Shown here: positions 36,201 to 52,205 of the stretch, in pieces | Position numbering within the stretch: position 1 is the first letter of the stretch | How the letters are laid out: the number at the start of each line of letters is the position of its first letter | NCBI GenBank assembly: GCA_964035545.1 | Contig: OZ037766.1 | Location: 14,931,222-14,995,221, forward strand | Source of the DNA: Bugula neritina | Lineage: Eukaryota; Bryozoa; Gymnolaemata; Cheilostomatida; Bugulidae | DNA: 64,000 bases | Direction: 5' to 3' | The notes under the pieces: generated by a model | Told to the model about the DNA's origin: nothing | Databases searched by the model: none | Seen by the model: the letters and a program-made list of their open reading frames with translations, nothing else | Made by a program: the position numbers and the translations under genes

Positions 36201-39200
36201 TGAGTATAAAACTAAAGCTTTGTCGTTTACACAATTGTCTAAGTTCTAGTTGGCTGATACACTGGCTAACTAAAAATATATTAAATTCTGAAGTAGGGGT
36301 GTCCAACCTTTTCAGACCGCAGGCCATTGAAAGGAAATATTCCATGGCGAGGGCCACATTGTAAACTTCAGCTTGAGCTGGAGGTCACAGCATCAGAATT
36401 TTTCAAATTATTTTATTCCAACATCTCATGAATCATTATACAATTAAGTCCCAATTGTTACTGCAGGCTGCATGTTTTGTAACATGTGTAGAAATAAGAC
36501 ATAATTTAGAAGGTGGTTTTCCACTCTAATTCATGAATATGTGTAAAAACTAATTTCAGCTTCATGTCTTCGAGAGCCAGATAAATGTAGACTGGGGGTC
36601 CATATCCGGCCCTGGGGCCGCCTGTTGGACAGCCCTGTAATCTAAAGTATTGAAGCAAATAGTGAATTTATGTTTAATGCACTCTGAATGCACTTGACGC
36701 CTATAAGAATAAATTAATATACAGTCATTTTTTGAAGAGAGTATCACAAATATGTTTACTTGTTACTTATAGAATCAGAATAAAAAATAAAATTCACAGT
36801 TCAGAGGCTGTGGCGGTTTTCATACTAGTGTTTTGAAAAGACATGGCTGCAGTAACGCAACGTTTCTATAAATATTAGGCTCCATGTTAAATGTTTCATA
36901 CCATTTGTAATATATGGTCAAATATCTGGTCAGATTAAACCTTTATCTTAAAAATATTTGTTTTTAATATTGCATGCTTGTAAGTAAACATTTTTAAGGA
37001 GGGGGCGGGGAAGAGACAGATTCTACAAGTTAAGGGTTTAGTTGGACAACCCCTTCCTTCTGCAGGTTATACAATAGCAACAGTCATTGCACACAAACAG
37101 CTCCTATTTATCTCATTTGTTTTTGAATATTTTATCATAGTTTTTACACAATATAGAAACTAGGCTTATGAATAGACATAAAAATTTTTTCGTTATCACA
37201 TCTTTCAAAAATGTAAAAGCAGGCAGCGTGCCTATAAGAATCACTGACCAGCAGCTGCTTTGCATAAACCTGCAGACTAAATGCTAAGTTGAGACAAAGT
37301 AAACAAGAGTAGCCTTTGTGCAGCAGGTTCAACAGTGCCTGTAGGTATTCAAAGGGCATCTCTAATCAATGCATGGTGTTTGTAGTGCCAGCTAGTATAT
37401 CCTGTCAGCCTATTGATTCAACGCCACATGAAAAATCAGTCAGTAAAGATAAAAAGCAAATGAGAACTGATAATACTTCATTGCTGTGCATCGAGTAGGG
37501 CACTGTACGAGTGTAAAGTAATAACACTTGAATAGCTAAATAGAGTTAACGACAGTAAATGGCAGCTTAAATTTGTATTCATTATATCTGCTAATTGGCT
37601 ACACAGTCTACTGGGCATTGTCTTCGGTTAGGCACTTTCTAAAAGGGGATATTTTGTTTTCACTGCTGCATTTGGTTCCCTCACCTATATAGCCATGTCA
37701 AGATACCACTATTACAGGGTAAGTTTCTTCAACTCTAAACACATATTAAAACCGTTTGTCAGCAGTTGGACCAATAATGATGTTACATAATAGAAGTAAT
37801 GGTGCGTCAGATTGTTGAACTAAACCTATGCAATTGAATCAATAGCGTCTCTAAGAAAATAGTATTGAGTGCAATACTTCGTTCATGTGAGACTATATCG
37901 TCAGGAGAATATTGCGAGATAGTTTATTTTCTCTTTATGTCAGTTGCCTAATTAGTAAGGTATAGTAGGGCAGCTCAGTCACTACTCAGCTACTACGGCG
38001 CTGCCTTATACGAAAATGGCCAGGTATATATTCAGAAGAAGCAGTCTTCAACCATCTGCAGTGACAAGAGTGAGCAAATACTATTAACAGCTATTAGCCA
38101 ATTTACGTACTTGCTATAGAGTATGAGCTTTTAACACTGTCACATGAGATGTTCCTTGCATAATAAATGTGAATTTTTCATATAACTTAGGCTCCTTGTT
38201 ATAGATTTAGATTTTGTGGTGCATCTGATTGAGTTGTGTTAAGCTATTTTCTCTTGCTGATCTTAGTCTCTCTACATATTGTTGGTCTACATTTATTCAT
38301 AAATTATAAATGACTTGACATTAAATATCTCTAAAACACCTTTAGACTCTACTCTCTAGATATTTCACTTGCATCTTCTATTTACATTTAACACCCAGGT
38401 ATCGCAAAATGATTTATTCTAAGCATATATGACAGGTTTTACTTTATTTAAGGACAAACATAAAACATGCATCACATTGTAGCAAAGAACTTGTTCAAGT
38501 CCTTCTCACTGCTTTTCATTGCAAATGCATCTTCCAAATTCAAGTCTTGACAGAAGCAAAATAGTTATAAATATGCATGTTGTCACTAGAAAATTATAAC
38601 AGCTACTGTAGTGTGCGAATCTATACATATAGTTAGCAGTTTGTCAAGTCTCAGTTGGTATTCTGCACCCTGTTGGTTATTTGATATTTCTTTCCAGCTA
38701 ATATAATAAACTGGACAGTTGGAGTTGACATTTAGAAGTTAATGATTGCATACGGAGATGCACAGCATCTCTCCAGCCATATAGAGTCTATGTACTGCAT
38801 GATATCTTTTTCTAAATGACATGTCCTTACACATACTGTTTGGTCACTGTCTAGCTCCTAAACTTGTTGAATAACCACAACAAAATATTTTCATATCAGA
38901 TATTACTGGGAAAACTTTGAGATAAATATTTTATGGGAGTTGTCCTCACTAAGACAAATATTTCTGTGTGTGAGTTTCTCATTGCAAGTAGCTCAACTAC
39001 GCTATACAAGGAGTTAGTAAATAGTTGTAGGTTATTCCTTCTAAAAACCAGTTTTAGGGGCAAAACAACTGCGACTCATAAACTAATAACATCTCTATTG
39101 TCCTAAAGTAAGTGTGCAGTGCATATGCTTTGATGCTCAACAAAAGAACTGGTGAAAGCAACGATTTTCAATTTGTTGTTTGTTGTTGACTGCACTAAAT

Positions 39201-39517
39201 TTCCAAGTTGGTACTAGCCGCTGGGCATGCCTACAAGTAGTATTGGTTCTACTTAGACTGCTAGGGCAACCTTCAAGTCCCAGGCTTGTTTACTAATAAA
39301 ACCTCCACCTCTTCTGCTATGCCAGGTTGTTTATATTTTCACCCAATTATCTCTAAGCCAGAGGTGGGCTGCCTTATTTGAGTATAAGAAGCATTTAATA
39401 AAATATATAGATATCTTGCTGTATAAATATAAACATCAATGTATCAGCTTTTTGTGTGTAATAAAAGCTGCAATTACTTGTATAATATTTAATATTAGGC
39501 ATTAATTAGTTAATTTA

Positions 39518-39581
<64 letters not shown>

Positions 39582-42500
39582 GTTTTAGGAATAATAATAT
39601 TTGTATTTGCAACCATGGTTTGTATGACTAATCCGTTGGAACAACTTCTTATAAAGTTTCTCCTTCAGCTTGAAACATTAAAAAATGTTAGCATTTACTG
39701 CCTGTTGCTGTGCAGATGATTGCTGTGCAGATGGTTGCCAGGCAGATGGTTGCTGTGCAGATGGTTGCTAGGCAGATAGGGTAATATTTTATCTACAGTG
39801 GTCTGACTTGTATCTCACTGATAAGAATTGGTTAAACAATATTTTTTAAAACAGAAGTCATCACCAACCAATGGCAATAATATGCAGACTAGGAAATAAC
39901 TGGAATATAACTTGTAAATATTTGATTAGAAATAGACAGATGCTGATATGCTGTGAGTTGGGAACCTTTTGATTTAAGATGCTTAATTTTAGTATAATTC
40001 AATATATATCTATCATATGAGACTATACTATATATACTGTTATACATCTGCAATATATGAATGCCTTTCATGATGGAGGATGTTTATAAGAGGCTATATT
40101 AATAAATACTATACTAAGTTGTGTGGAATTCTGTGCAAGCAGAAAAAACTGTACTGTGGTTAGCAAAAAGAGGACTGGTATGATAACGTAAACGATGGAG
40201 TTCAGAAGTACATGTAGTGAATCTGATATATGATAATTTATAAAGTTGGCTCTGCGGTTCATTTTAATAATATCACTTGTAGATGAAAAACACTTGACCA
40301 TACGCAGTTGATTTTTATTTTTAGTTCACATATGCTTTGTTTACATCCCACAGCAGTCATAACAGTTGAAACATAAAAATACTATCACACAACCTACTTA
40401 GCTTGGTAAAAACTGGCTTCAATCCATAAAATATAATATAGATCAGCACTTTTACTACAACAGCTGTCATTTATCTGTAGCACACACTCAAGGTACTAAT
40501 ATATATGCTTAAAACCTAAGTTACTTTGGGAGGTGTTTTTGACATTCATGGCCATCACATTTTGAGTCAATAGAGCAGTTTGCTATAGAACGTCCCACTA
40601 ACAATTAGCCACGAGTCTCCAAGGAGTTTCACTAGTAAACCAGTTCTAGTGTAGAAAGTAACAGCAGTTTATGCTTTACAAAATATAACCACCCAGTAAA
40701 TGCCGTTGACATTCTACCGCAGCTCACAAAACTATAGATGCCTACATAATATATTTGTAGTTCTACAACTATTAGAATAATTAATGGCCGCTACATATTT
40801 TAAACTTGACCATAATAGTCTTTAAGACTGATTCTCAAACTCATATATACCTGGAAGATCAAAATTAAGTCAAGGAAAAACAACATACTGGAATTGTTTT
40901 GAGTACCACTTAAGCTCATAAATATATTGTACGATACCAATATATAAAATGAGTTGACACTCTTTTAAAACAAAATTGAGTCTAATTTTATATATATTAA
41001 AACTCTCAGCTTGTGTTAACATCCTGTACCATATAAATGAAAACTCACATTACATGAAATGGTATCAAGCATTGCATAACAGTAGGTGATACGTGGCATA
41101 TCTCAGTAGGTTGTTAGCAGCATGAGAGAGACCAATGATCTGAGAATAGTCGTCATCACACCCTAGTGCCAGCACTACTTAGGGTATAGTACACACAGAG
41201 TAGCTATAAAACTTCCTACTGTATTTCTGCTTACAACCTCTTTATCGGACATTACTAAATAACACTGCTGCTGCTATGCCTGGTGCAATGCATTTTTCTC
41301 CCATTTAGTAACCAATGCTCTACTTTATCTGAAAGTTATTATAAAAAAAGAATAAAAGCAAACTTTTGAAAACAATCTGCTAGTTATTATTGTGATTTGG
41401 TTTGTCAGCTATGTTTAGCGTTTTTACCATTGTTGGTAAGCATCACACACTGGTACAGTATATGGAAATTATGAAGCTGAGAATGATGAGAGTCGAGCTC
41501 TGGTTACATATTAATAGTGATTGCAGTGTAGCTTGCAAATGTCTCAAATATATAAACTTGAGCTTGTTTTTTATACAATATATTTTATGATCAGTTTACT
41601 TACTATATAACCATAGTACTTGTTGAGACACTAGATAAAGGAACATAGTGTTTGAAGTGGTACTAAGTTGGTCAAAGTAGTTATGACTCTTTCTTCAAAT
41701 AAATGCTAGTTACAAACTTTTTATGTTTGCTTATGGTATACAAGCCATATTTATTCTTGCTGTTAATTATACTACAAAAATTGATAAATTTATTGACTTA
41801 ATAAAGAGCAGCATTTAAATAGTTTGTATTAATGCAACTAGAATTACAATGTAATTATTCATGTAAATAAAAGTTGGAGCTGTAGGCTAGTTTAATTAGC
41901 ACCAGTGGTGTAGTAGGCATTCAACGGTTCTAACTAAAAATTCCAAATTTAATAATAGTGTCAATGTATGTGTACATTTTTTCAAGAGCCTATTTATTAA
42001 GAGCATAACTATATACACTATATTATACATAATGCACCCACAGAATGTATAATAATACTTATACGAGTTTTTGATTGAAGTTAGAGTTGTATTCTCATTG
42101 TATTGTATTTATGGAGAGGACTATTTCTATATGCCCCTCATCTTATGAGGCCACTGATAGAGTTTTATTATACCTGACATTGGTTCAAGCTCTTTTTAAA
42201 AAGATGGAAGCCTCTCCCATAGTGTTAACTTCAAATTAAAAAGCCCAAACAACTAAGCTATTTAGCTCATCTATAGTTTGATAGAATATTATAAAGTCAT
42301 ATAAAAATATATATTTATTACTTCCCAATACAGAATTAATTCACATTTGAACAAAGCTTTAATGTTTCTTGTCTTTTACTTTATTGAGTCAATTAGTGTT
42401 GTTTTATGTTACCAATTGCCTTATGAAAAAAAATATTGGTAAAATTTAGATAAGAATAGCAGTATATGCTAATAACCTAAATTGACTATAAAATGTATGT

Positions 42501-45500
42501 AAAAATTGAATAAAACCTCTCATTAGTCATCTATGAGGGCCTTTTTCTGCTAACAAAGTTTCATATCAAGTAATATTTCCAATTTATTGAACATGTTTGT
42601 AATGTTGCAGTAAATCAGCATGTAAAATCAGTGTTTAAATAATATACTTCTATTCAAATGATGCTAAATACTACTGGTGATTACAGTCTAGACTCTAGAC
42701 TCAAAAGTGACTTTTAAGCTCGTTATTTTCTCTATTGTAAAAAGAAGATAACTCAAAATTATCAGATACACTCGCATCATAAAGCATAGATAACACTGGA
42801 TAGTTTGTCTATGGCAGGATGTATATATTATGATTAGCCAGTTAATATAAACAATGTAGATATATAGGTCATGCATAAAATAACTGTTGTCTTTTGACTA
42901 AAAGACATGAACCATCAGTCCATTGATAATAATGTATGGGCGTCATAGAGCGATTAAAAACTTGTTTACAGAAATAAAAACCAAGTCAGGATTTTGTTTA
43001 AATTATTGAGATTTGCAGTAACTTCCAGATGTGTTTTTACCAACTTATCAGTTCTTCCAGGCCCAGGTCTGTCATATCACTGACTTGGTAAAAAGATAGC
43101 TACTTGTCATATAAACAATGGCAGTGGTTGATCGCATAATTGTTACTATATATATCACGCCTGTTTCATGTCACTTCAGTGAAAGCAGTCACTTACACTA
43201 AAAAGAAGGTGTATTTAGTAGCGATTTGCATAAAACAAAAAGCAGTTGTCTGAAACAAAAAGAAGTACTAGTTTATGGCCAACAGTTGCCAAATGCTTAT
43301 TTGCTCTGCCAGGAATTGACTCAGTTGCTAAACTGACAGTCAACTATGTTGACATAAACAATAAGATTTCCTTGACCTTCAGTCACAGAAACATACTTCT
43401 GGTAGAATAAAAGTGACATCTTTTTGTTGAATTATTGTAGCAAAGACTCACTGTTTTTTGTAAATAGGAGTTGTGTACTTATGGAATTGTTAATTGCGCT
43501 TAAAAATAAATTGAATTATATATTATAATGGAGAGAACTAAAAATAGCACTGAATTGCGTCATGGTCATTATTAACTAATGCACCACCGCGTTATTAAAC
43601 GGTGTTTTCAAATTAATATTTTATGCAACCACCTATAATGCAATAGTGGTAGCGTGACTTGCTTATAAATATTTATTGATTTAATAATTTGCTATTTTAT
43701 ATTCCCATGCCTAATGGAATGAAGGTAGATAGTTTGATAACAAAACAATGTTCAAACAAAAATTGAATAATTACAATGTTTTTTAAATCTGCTTTCAGTT
43801 TTATATTGAGCTAATAAATTTTGATCTCAAAAGATAAAACATATTTTGAAAAGTAAAATGGTAGATGTCTCTGCATAGCAGACTGCGCAGCTGAGGGAAA
43901 GTCTGTAAATATTATTGTATAACAATTAATAAAAAGGCTTGTGTGAACTTGTGCAGCAGCACGAACTATGTTTTTAATTTGCTTCTAATCACAAGATCAT
44001 AAAGTGAGTAGGCATGCAATGGGATATGCTATTGATTAGCTTAGCTAAACAATATAATAGATTGCATTGAAACATACTCAGCCGTGAAAGATTACTAGTT
44101 ATTTACTCTATTGCCTCCTCAAATACAGTCAGGTTCAATGGCTATATGGTTTGGCACAGTGACCTGCGGTGCCACACTGCACACTCCGATTATTTATTGA
44201 ACTTACCCTGCAGTGAGCAAATATTACCTGCTTCGGAATCTGCAGACGAACAGACAGCCGTACTGGTGCGCTTGAAGGTTCAGAAAAGGTTTACAGTATC
44301 TCACGTATTTATATAGCTCAGGATCAGCAGTATACGTGAAGAAGAAGTAGTAGAGTAAGCAATTCGTCATTCCAGCAGGTCTTTCATGGTTACGCATAAG
44401 CAGTTGGCAACACAGTGTGGAATGAATACATTTGAGGAAGTGGTAACCTACAACATACAAAAGAAGACCGATTACGCATTTCTTGCTGCTTTGACTGTGT
44501 TGGCCTAAACAGGTGGAAGAAGTTTTGTTGCGTCTGCTTAAGCCCAGTTGATGGTCTTTTTTTATCTCTCACTGCGCTAAGCAGGATATCACCAAACTGT
44601 CAGGATTTTAATCATTTGAGGATTTTATGCGATTAAGATAACATCTCGACTCCCCTAAAGCTCCATTTTATAAAAGGTGTCGTGTACTGGAACTAACTTG
44701 AAGTCTGCTGCCGCTGAAGATGCCTCACATACCGCACAACCGACCCAGGAGATTCTCCTGTCCCACGGGAGAATTACCAATGTACAGTCACCTACACCCT
44801 TTGGATACGGTGAATGAGAATACCATACTATACTCTCCTAAGAGGAAAAAGAAAGGCCGTAAAGGAAGGGCGTCGTTTTCTGGTCCGTCCGGAGATCCAG
44901 TAAGTTTAATCAACAAAGTCTGTTTCTAATACGTTGTTTGCTGCCTGCTACTAAATGCTGTGGCGTTTCCGTTGATCACAGCCTGAGTCTCTTAACACAT
45001 GCCTGTTTAAGGACATGTTCAGACCAAAACATTCTATTCGATCATCTTGGCCCTCACTCTTAATAATTACTTTCTAGAACTTGTAGCACTTGTCTAACTC
45101 TCCATTAATATTAAGAAATTGGTGGATTAGGGGTTGTAAATAGTAGTGCTTGCCTGTTTTGTAAGATTAGTAGCAGGAAATTGCTACCTAGAGTGGTTTC
45201 TCTTCCTGTGAAGTGTTCAGTAGGTTGTGAAGTTAGGCAGCTTTGTTATCTGCATTTGCCTGTCTCAACCCTGAAGTGGCACATCTTTATTTGAGAAATG
45301 TTGGACTATGAATTTATAAAGTTCAGCTAGTATAAAGCATTTATTTTTTTATTTTCATTACAACAAGCAAACAGTTTTGTCAAGTTGACTCAGTAATATC
45401 AATACTTATTACTAATAATGTAGTTACCAATTCTCAGTAATAAAGTAGGTGATGCAACTGTGATCTCACTACACAGAGTTTTATTAATATAGTATTTTGG

Positions 45501-48500
45501 CATTCGTGTAGCTCTTCCTTGATTTGTTGTCAAAAATATAAATGCGTGATTACATTTATACCATCCTTTTCAGTCGCTATATATTGATATTTAAACTGCA
45601 AGTGAAAACGTTTTTGTTTTGTAGTGACTTGTATATGCCTTCTAATGCTAAGGTAGTTGGCTATTCATTGCTGCTGCTTATACAAAGTTGCAGAGCTTAG
45701 AATAACATACACTAATGTAATGTAATCATACACCACTAATCTCCAAGGCCTACCAACCAGGATGTAGAGCAAAATGAAGTATGCTTTACTTAACTTCTTA
45801 AATCCAATCATTGTTCCCTTTAGAATTGAGTTATATTATTATTAGCTAGCATAGCAGGCAGAGTTGGCTTATATTATAGGGTGGTATGACTGATTACTCA
45901 AGGCTATAACTGCATATAATGTTATAACAAATCTTATCTCCCAGAATAATCAGCTACTAATGTCTATATCTAAAGATTACTGCAATGTGTGTTTAGTGGC
46001 CATAGCCTCAGTGCCTTGGTTGTTGGAGATAAGTTTCTATTAGTGAACTATATATACTAAAAGATTGAGCAAATCAGCTCTGGACCATGGAACTTATTGC
46101 TGCTAAATTGTCAGAGAAATAACAAAACAGAAGATGAATGCTAGTTTTACAATGTATTGTCTTCTAAAAACAGGCTACCATTCATTCCTGAAACCAGAAA
46201 GCACTATCATTATTCTCATTGAGCACGAATAGGTTGGAGATTGTTCATATCTATTATATTGATTTTAATCTAATTAGATTCTTAAAATAGTGTTAGAAGA
46301 GCCCTTACTGTAGGTATGCACTTGTCACATTCTTGGTATAGGATTCTGTAAGGACTAACTACCCGCAGCACTAGCCATAACCACTTTTCACAGCAAGATG
46401 TCTGCATTTTTTATTATGACATGGAAAAATCAAACTTACTGATTCTCACAATCCCATAATTTTTTAGTTACCTACCAGTATATTCTCTCTTATTTACATT
46501 TACTTTATGATTTGGTTATAATTTAAATATAACACTAATAAATTTCTATGATTTATGATACGTTGAACATGCACTGGAGGCTTACTTCTGCCTTATACCT
46601 ATTTTTCATTTAAAAGCTGTTAAGAACTGTAGCGGAGGAGCCTATAGCATAGACACTTGCTTCTCAAGCGCAGGCTTTAAAACTACCCTCAAGAATGCAT
46701 ACTTAAGTTTAATTACAGGGCAATAATTAGGTTCATGCTACTGACTACTATTGATATAATTCTTACAGCTTTGATATAATAAGTTGTAATTAGCAACCAG
46801 TAATTATTTGCACCTCTAGTAATCCACTCTCAGTTCCTTTATAGTTAGTCCATAAAAGGATCATAAAATGTTCCCTGGTAAGGTGTAGGCATTCATGAGA
46901 TGCTGTATTATGTTCAGTGTACTTATACAATCTCATATCTGTAGTCTGAGTAGCAATGCATTAAATCACAGATATGTGTCCATTTTGCACACATTGACTT
47001 AATAATGTTTTAGTTTAACATTTGGTTTGGACCGGATTTTGATTGCTTTATTTTGAAAACTACAAGTTTTCATGCTCTAAAGTATAAAATATATTTGCTT
47101 GCATTGCTGCTTTTTAACAAAAACTGCAGCTCTGTATTTGCTCCATGATGTCATGCTGAATAATATTTTAATCAAACTTTCAAGTTTTAGGTTTCAGAAT
47201 ACTTTATTGTCTTTAAATATTAGTTAATAGAGAGAGTCTAAAGTCTAAATAGAGAAATTTTATAATCTTGTTTAAATGCAGGATAAAGTTAGATATTGCA
47301 TGCTGCCTGGTTATCTGGTATTTGGTACAAGGCTTGAAAGAACTAGTCAGAATATTATTACCAGGCTTGGAGAAATAATTTGTGTGTCCTTGAAAACCCC
47401 CAAACCTATAATGCAAGCATTATTACAGTGACACAGTAATTAAGCTTATAGCAATGCATTTAGTATTGGTTAACTAGGCACTAGTAATTTGGTAATTTGC
47501 TGAAATGTATCTTCCTGAAAGAAGGAGGTAGTTTACACCTGTACTTCTGTGATCAGACGTTGTGGAGATGTTGCTATTGGTTTAGCTGCATGAACAGTTT
47601 GGCACTCGATTGAATTAAGGGGGATGTGACTACCCACCAACTTCGTAGTCTGGATTTATGCTACAAAGTGTAGCTTCTTGGCAAATTGCTCTAAATCCCG
47701 TCTCTAATGCAACATTGATGGGCTATTGTACATAAGTTGCACTGATTTAATCACCTTTTTATGAGACCTGGTCTTTGGTCATGGCCACATTTGCAATTCA
47801 TATTACATTATTAACGGCTCCTTGCTCAGATGGGTGTGCTGAGAGCTCTGGTAAAGGATTCACCTGTTTCCATGTATAATTCTTCACCTGTCTGCGGCAA
47901 GTTTGATCAGAGAGCTCAATACAGATCTCCAGTAATTTGTTCATCTTATGAGGGAAACTGTAACAGCTGCGGTTGTAGTTAAACTGGGATATGTGGGAAA
48001 CCAGTGAATATCTTGCAGCTTTAAGACACTTGATTTACCAAAGTAGACAAATGCTGTGTTTGAGCAGCTGGGTTAGCAAATTCCTGTCGTGTGTGCTAAC
48101 CCGATCAAGTTATAAAATTTATTTAGTGTTTTACATAACATGAAAAGACCAGAGCATTGGATATACATATTTTGTTCTTTCTAATTGAGTCTTTAGGGAA
48201 TGGTTTTGTCACAAACATCAAGTTAATAGGCTGCTACCCGTAGATGATCTACAGGGCATATCCACAATTGCTAAAATGCAGTGAATATCAAGCGGTGTGC
48301 TATTTGTTTAAGTATATTTCTAGAATCTTAGAACGAGTCTCTAGATAACTCAGCTATTATAGAAACACTAGTCTTATCTCCAAGTTGGAGTAGGTATCCC
48401 TTGATAATAACTCCTGCTTTAGTGTTGTTTACAGTGAATAAGTGTCTTTAGTCTTCACAGCTCAGAATCCTGCCATACCAAATCGCAGTGAATCTTTCAT

Positions 48501-51500
48501 GTACAAAGCAACATGTCTTTTATTTTATGAACAGACAACTCTTGCTAGAAGCAACTTCATATCTATATCCTAAACAAGTTAGATCCTGAGAAATGCTAAA
48601 CCAGCAACCATAGTTTGCAGATATAAGATGTATATTGCTGTGTATATTAGCTGTTAAAAATTCTACTCTGCTAATTGGTGCATAAACAGAGCAATTTGCA
48701 CTTATTAAACAGCAATAATATTATTTATAGAAACATTTTACAGATTTCTGACCTCTGCTTACTAATAACCTGGGGTCTGAATTGACCTGTTCAATTATTT
48801 AGTATCAGGGCTGCCATATAGCAGGCCAAACTTGCACCTGAAAAGCTGTAGGCGTAGTTGTTAACCAAGGAAGTTCACTCACTGCTGATCTGAAATAATA
48901 CATGTGTGGGTGGCTTTGTGAGTGGTAGATGACTTGTCCTAAGGTTAATCTTCTGTAGCAGCCCAGAACTGTTCTACATATGTAAACATCAGCTTGGAAT
49001 ATCAAACATGAAAGATAATACATATTTGTGATTTTAACGCAGTTCTGCAGAAGGCTGCTCACCGCTTGAATATTAGCAGTATTATAAGAAATTTGTTGAG
49101 GGTTGTCGTTCAGAAATGTTACAGCTTTGATAACCGCCAATAAAGCACAATATTATGGTGATTTATTAAGTTAGTTACTTAGGTTGTTTCATAGAAATTA
49201 TAGTTTTTTGAATGCTTGTAACATGAGAAGTTTTCTACTTATGGAATAAAACATTTGAGTTAAAAACCTTGTTGTCAAACCAAAAAATTATAAACTCAAG
49301 CAAAAACCTATATCTCTGCACCTATTCTAATAATAAAACTTGGTGGATTTATTAAATTTAAAACTTGTAAAGTGATCTTTTAGTTTTGAAATTTCATAGC
49401 ATTGCTTATAATAGGTTGTATTATGAATTTTCAGTGGGAAATGTGGAACTGATTATTTTATTTGTAGACAACATTTAAAGTGAGTATAAGTTACATATTG
49501 ATAAATATAGCAAGCGAGTGGCATGTTCACTCCTTGTGATTAGCTGCTTTAGTTTTCTTATTGCAGTCAATTTAAAGTTAGATATTTGACCTGAAGTTGT
49601 TCGGATGTTTTCTTCCTTTGGATCAGTTTATTCACCTTACAGTTCAGCTTATTACTGTTTTACTAAGGGCAGTATTAACTAGCATAGAAGTAGTATTGTA
49701 GTTTATTGATGTTATGTTTATTATTATAGTACTCTACATGCAGATTTATTGTACAGTCCTTGTATTATAGTACAAAAACATGAAGTTAGGACAACACACA
49801 CATCTGGAAGTACAATATTTTATATAAATTTCCAGCAAGGCTGCTTTCAGGTGATGAACACTTTTATCTTTTCATTAGATCAGTTCACTATCAGATTTTC
49901 TTTGATCAAAGATGCACATAATATATAGATGTGTTTATAATTATTGGTATAGAAAGCATTCATTGTAGTATAGTTATTAATAGCCTTGTTTTCATCTTAC
50001 TAAGGTTGTTTTTATCTATGATGTTGGCGAGCTGCCTCAAATTCTAAAAATAGATTGCTCACATCAAAACATGCAATGCATTATGGGTGGTCATATTGAA
50101 TAGCCTTTGTTATAACTACAATGTATGTAGCATAGAAAGTTGAAAAAAAGACTTGATGATAAAACTAACGCAGCTTAGCTTAGTTCCTTTAAGACTTAAG
50201 TTGTTTACTTTACAACCAGGCAAGCACCCCCTAGTATAAATTAGCTTGTAATATTTACAGGCACTTTATGCAAAAACTTGTTATGCACATAAAGGTTCTA
50301 AGTAAACTACCTAGTCTGAACTTTTGTGAAACTGACGGCTCCAAAAAATAATAACAATTTTAACAGTCCTTCAGTTTGTAGGTAACTAATAGTCAAAGCT
50401 ATTTCTAGCGCCTGGTAGTAGAGATAAACAAATAATAACTTGTTTTATAAAAATGAATCAGAATAAATTTGTACGTCCTATATTGTATTAAATTTATATA
50501 ATATAAGACTCGTGTTATTTGTATATATGTGGCACTCATTTAATACTATAACTGTATAAGTGTACATGAATTTGATCACACCTTTACTTGACAGTACTGT
50601 ATTTATTTATGTTATTTAGCTAAAAATAATCTATTCACCATTAGCTCTAAATTCTAATGTATTACTATAAAAAACAGAGTAGCAGAAACTGAATCGATAC
50701 AATGCAATTATTTCTCCACATGTAGTGTATATTTTCAGAGATTGTTACGTATATTTTCACATTTTTGTACAAACTATTACCCCCTTTCTATCTAAATCAT
50801 GCCAATCTCTACTAGAGATACTAATTTGGGCAAATACAATTCATTTTTGAAAATATATATTTAAAGAGTTTTTGTTTATAGCTTATTTAATAAAGTGAAA
50901 TTAAGGCTAAGCCATCATTAAAGTAAAGAATAGTTTTATGGAGTCATTATTTTTTGTCAAAAGAAAGAGATAATATATATTAGATCACTCAATAAAATGA
51001 AAATAATTACTTTTAATTTGCTTTTTCCGATATTATTACATTATTACTTTAGAGTTTAGTGTAACTAACTTTTTTTATATTTATAAACAAAGTATTAGTA
51101 TGAAATATATTTCATCATAAATTAACTATAATTTGCATATATAGCAATATATGTAGGTTGTGCAACATTAAATTTTGTGAATCAGAATTAAAATAATTAC
51201 GTTTTTGTAAACTTGGAAATTTCTAGATTGATCTTCAGTTTCTCTTTGAATTAAATCATTGCACCTACACCACTTTCATATTATTTTGAAGATGAAACTG
51301 TTATGTTAAAATATATTTAATAAAATAGGCTATAAAACAGTGGCACAACTCCTGCTATTAATGATAATTATTTACCACGTTATTATAAAATATTGGAGTT
51401 GTGTTCTATTCAAAACTCGCATCGCATGGCTGGGTCTTGAAGGTGACCTTGATGCTGATTGGTTCTTACAAACATAATAATCTGGTATCAATAAAAATCC

Positions 51501-52020
51501 TAATAGCAGCTGGAGGAGAATTGTGCAAATTTTCGATTAAAGTTAATTTTAGCATATACTTGTAGCCTAAGAATAAATTACAATTTTAGCAAAACTCTAT
51601 ATCATTGCACTCAACAGCAACAGGTAGTCGCTAATACTAATACTAATAGTAGTTCTAGTTGTAGTATTTTTACTTGTACTATTAAATTTAATATAGTATA
51701 TACTAATACTTAATACTTGATAGTAATACTAGCACTAGCAGTAATAGTAATACTAATACGAATAGTAATAGTAATACCAATAGTAATACTAATACTAATA
51801 CTGTAATAGTAATAGTAACACTAGTACTAATAGTAATAGACGATCACAATATCAATATCAATATGAATATTGATATCATATATGAAATTGAATATCAATA
51901 TGAATATTATTATTAATATTAGTCTTAGTCTCTTACTCTTAGACATATTGATAGTTGCCGTTGGTGTTATAGTTATACTCATAGTTATAGTTTACTACCA
52001 GTTTAATACTAGTATTTATG

Positions 52021-52054
<34 letters not shown>

Positions 52055-52163
52055 CACTACTACCACTACCACCACTACCACCACTACCACCACTACCACC
52101 ACTACCACCACTACCACCACTACCACCACTACCACCACCACTACTACTACCACCACCACCACC

Positions 52164-52205
<42 letters not shown>

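Larger units (their letters stand above)
30287..37690. other. AMPK gamma intron 1, left part
   Basis: This stretch holds a degenerate hAT-like end at 30976-31020, a short (CAGA)n run at about 32515-32532, a poly-C run of about 14 at 33196-33209 and the hAT MITE copy at 36294-36637. Several 60-75-codon frames on both strands have no supporting signals. No conserved exon was recognised. Confidence 0.4.
38070..44719. other. AMPK gamma intron 1, middle part
   Basis: No conserved exon was recognised. A (TA)n tract at 39521-39578 and a 15-bp repeat at 39705-39779 are listed separately. The last few hundred bases before 44720 should include the promoter of exon 1d. Minus-strand frames around 44224-44572 have no supporting signals. 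Confidence 0.35.

Noticed and set aside
37316-37498. 60-codon ORF with a fairly coding-like Lys/Ser/Thr tail
   Set aside because: No ATG-donor arrangement compatible with the AMPK gamma gene and no poly(A) signal nearby; evidence too thin.
47831-47851. ATG followed by six codons and a GTAAAG donor in phase 0, a further possible AMPK gamma first exon
   Set aside because: A seven-codon ATG-to-donor stretch arises easily by chance and no promoter or similarity to the other first exons was seen.
48805-49140. 111-codon minus-strand ORF in the AMPK gamma intron
   Set aside because: It has no recognisable family, no clear start context or splice signals, and a length reachable by chance; it was kept out of the features.
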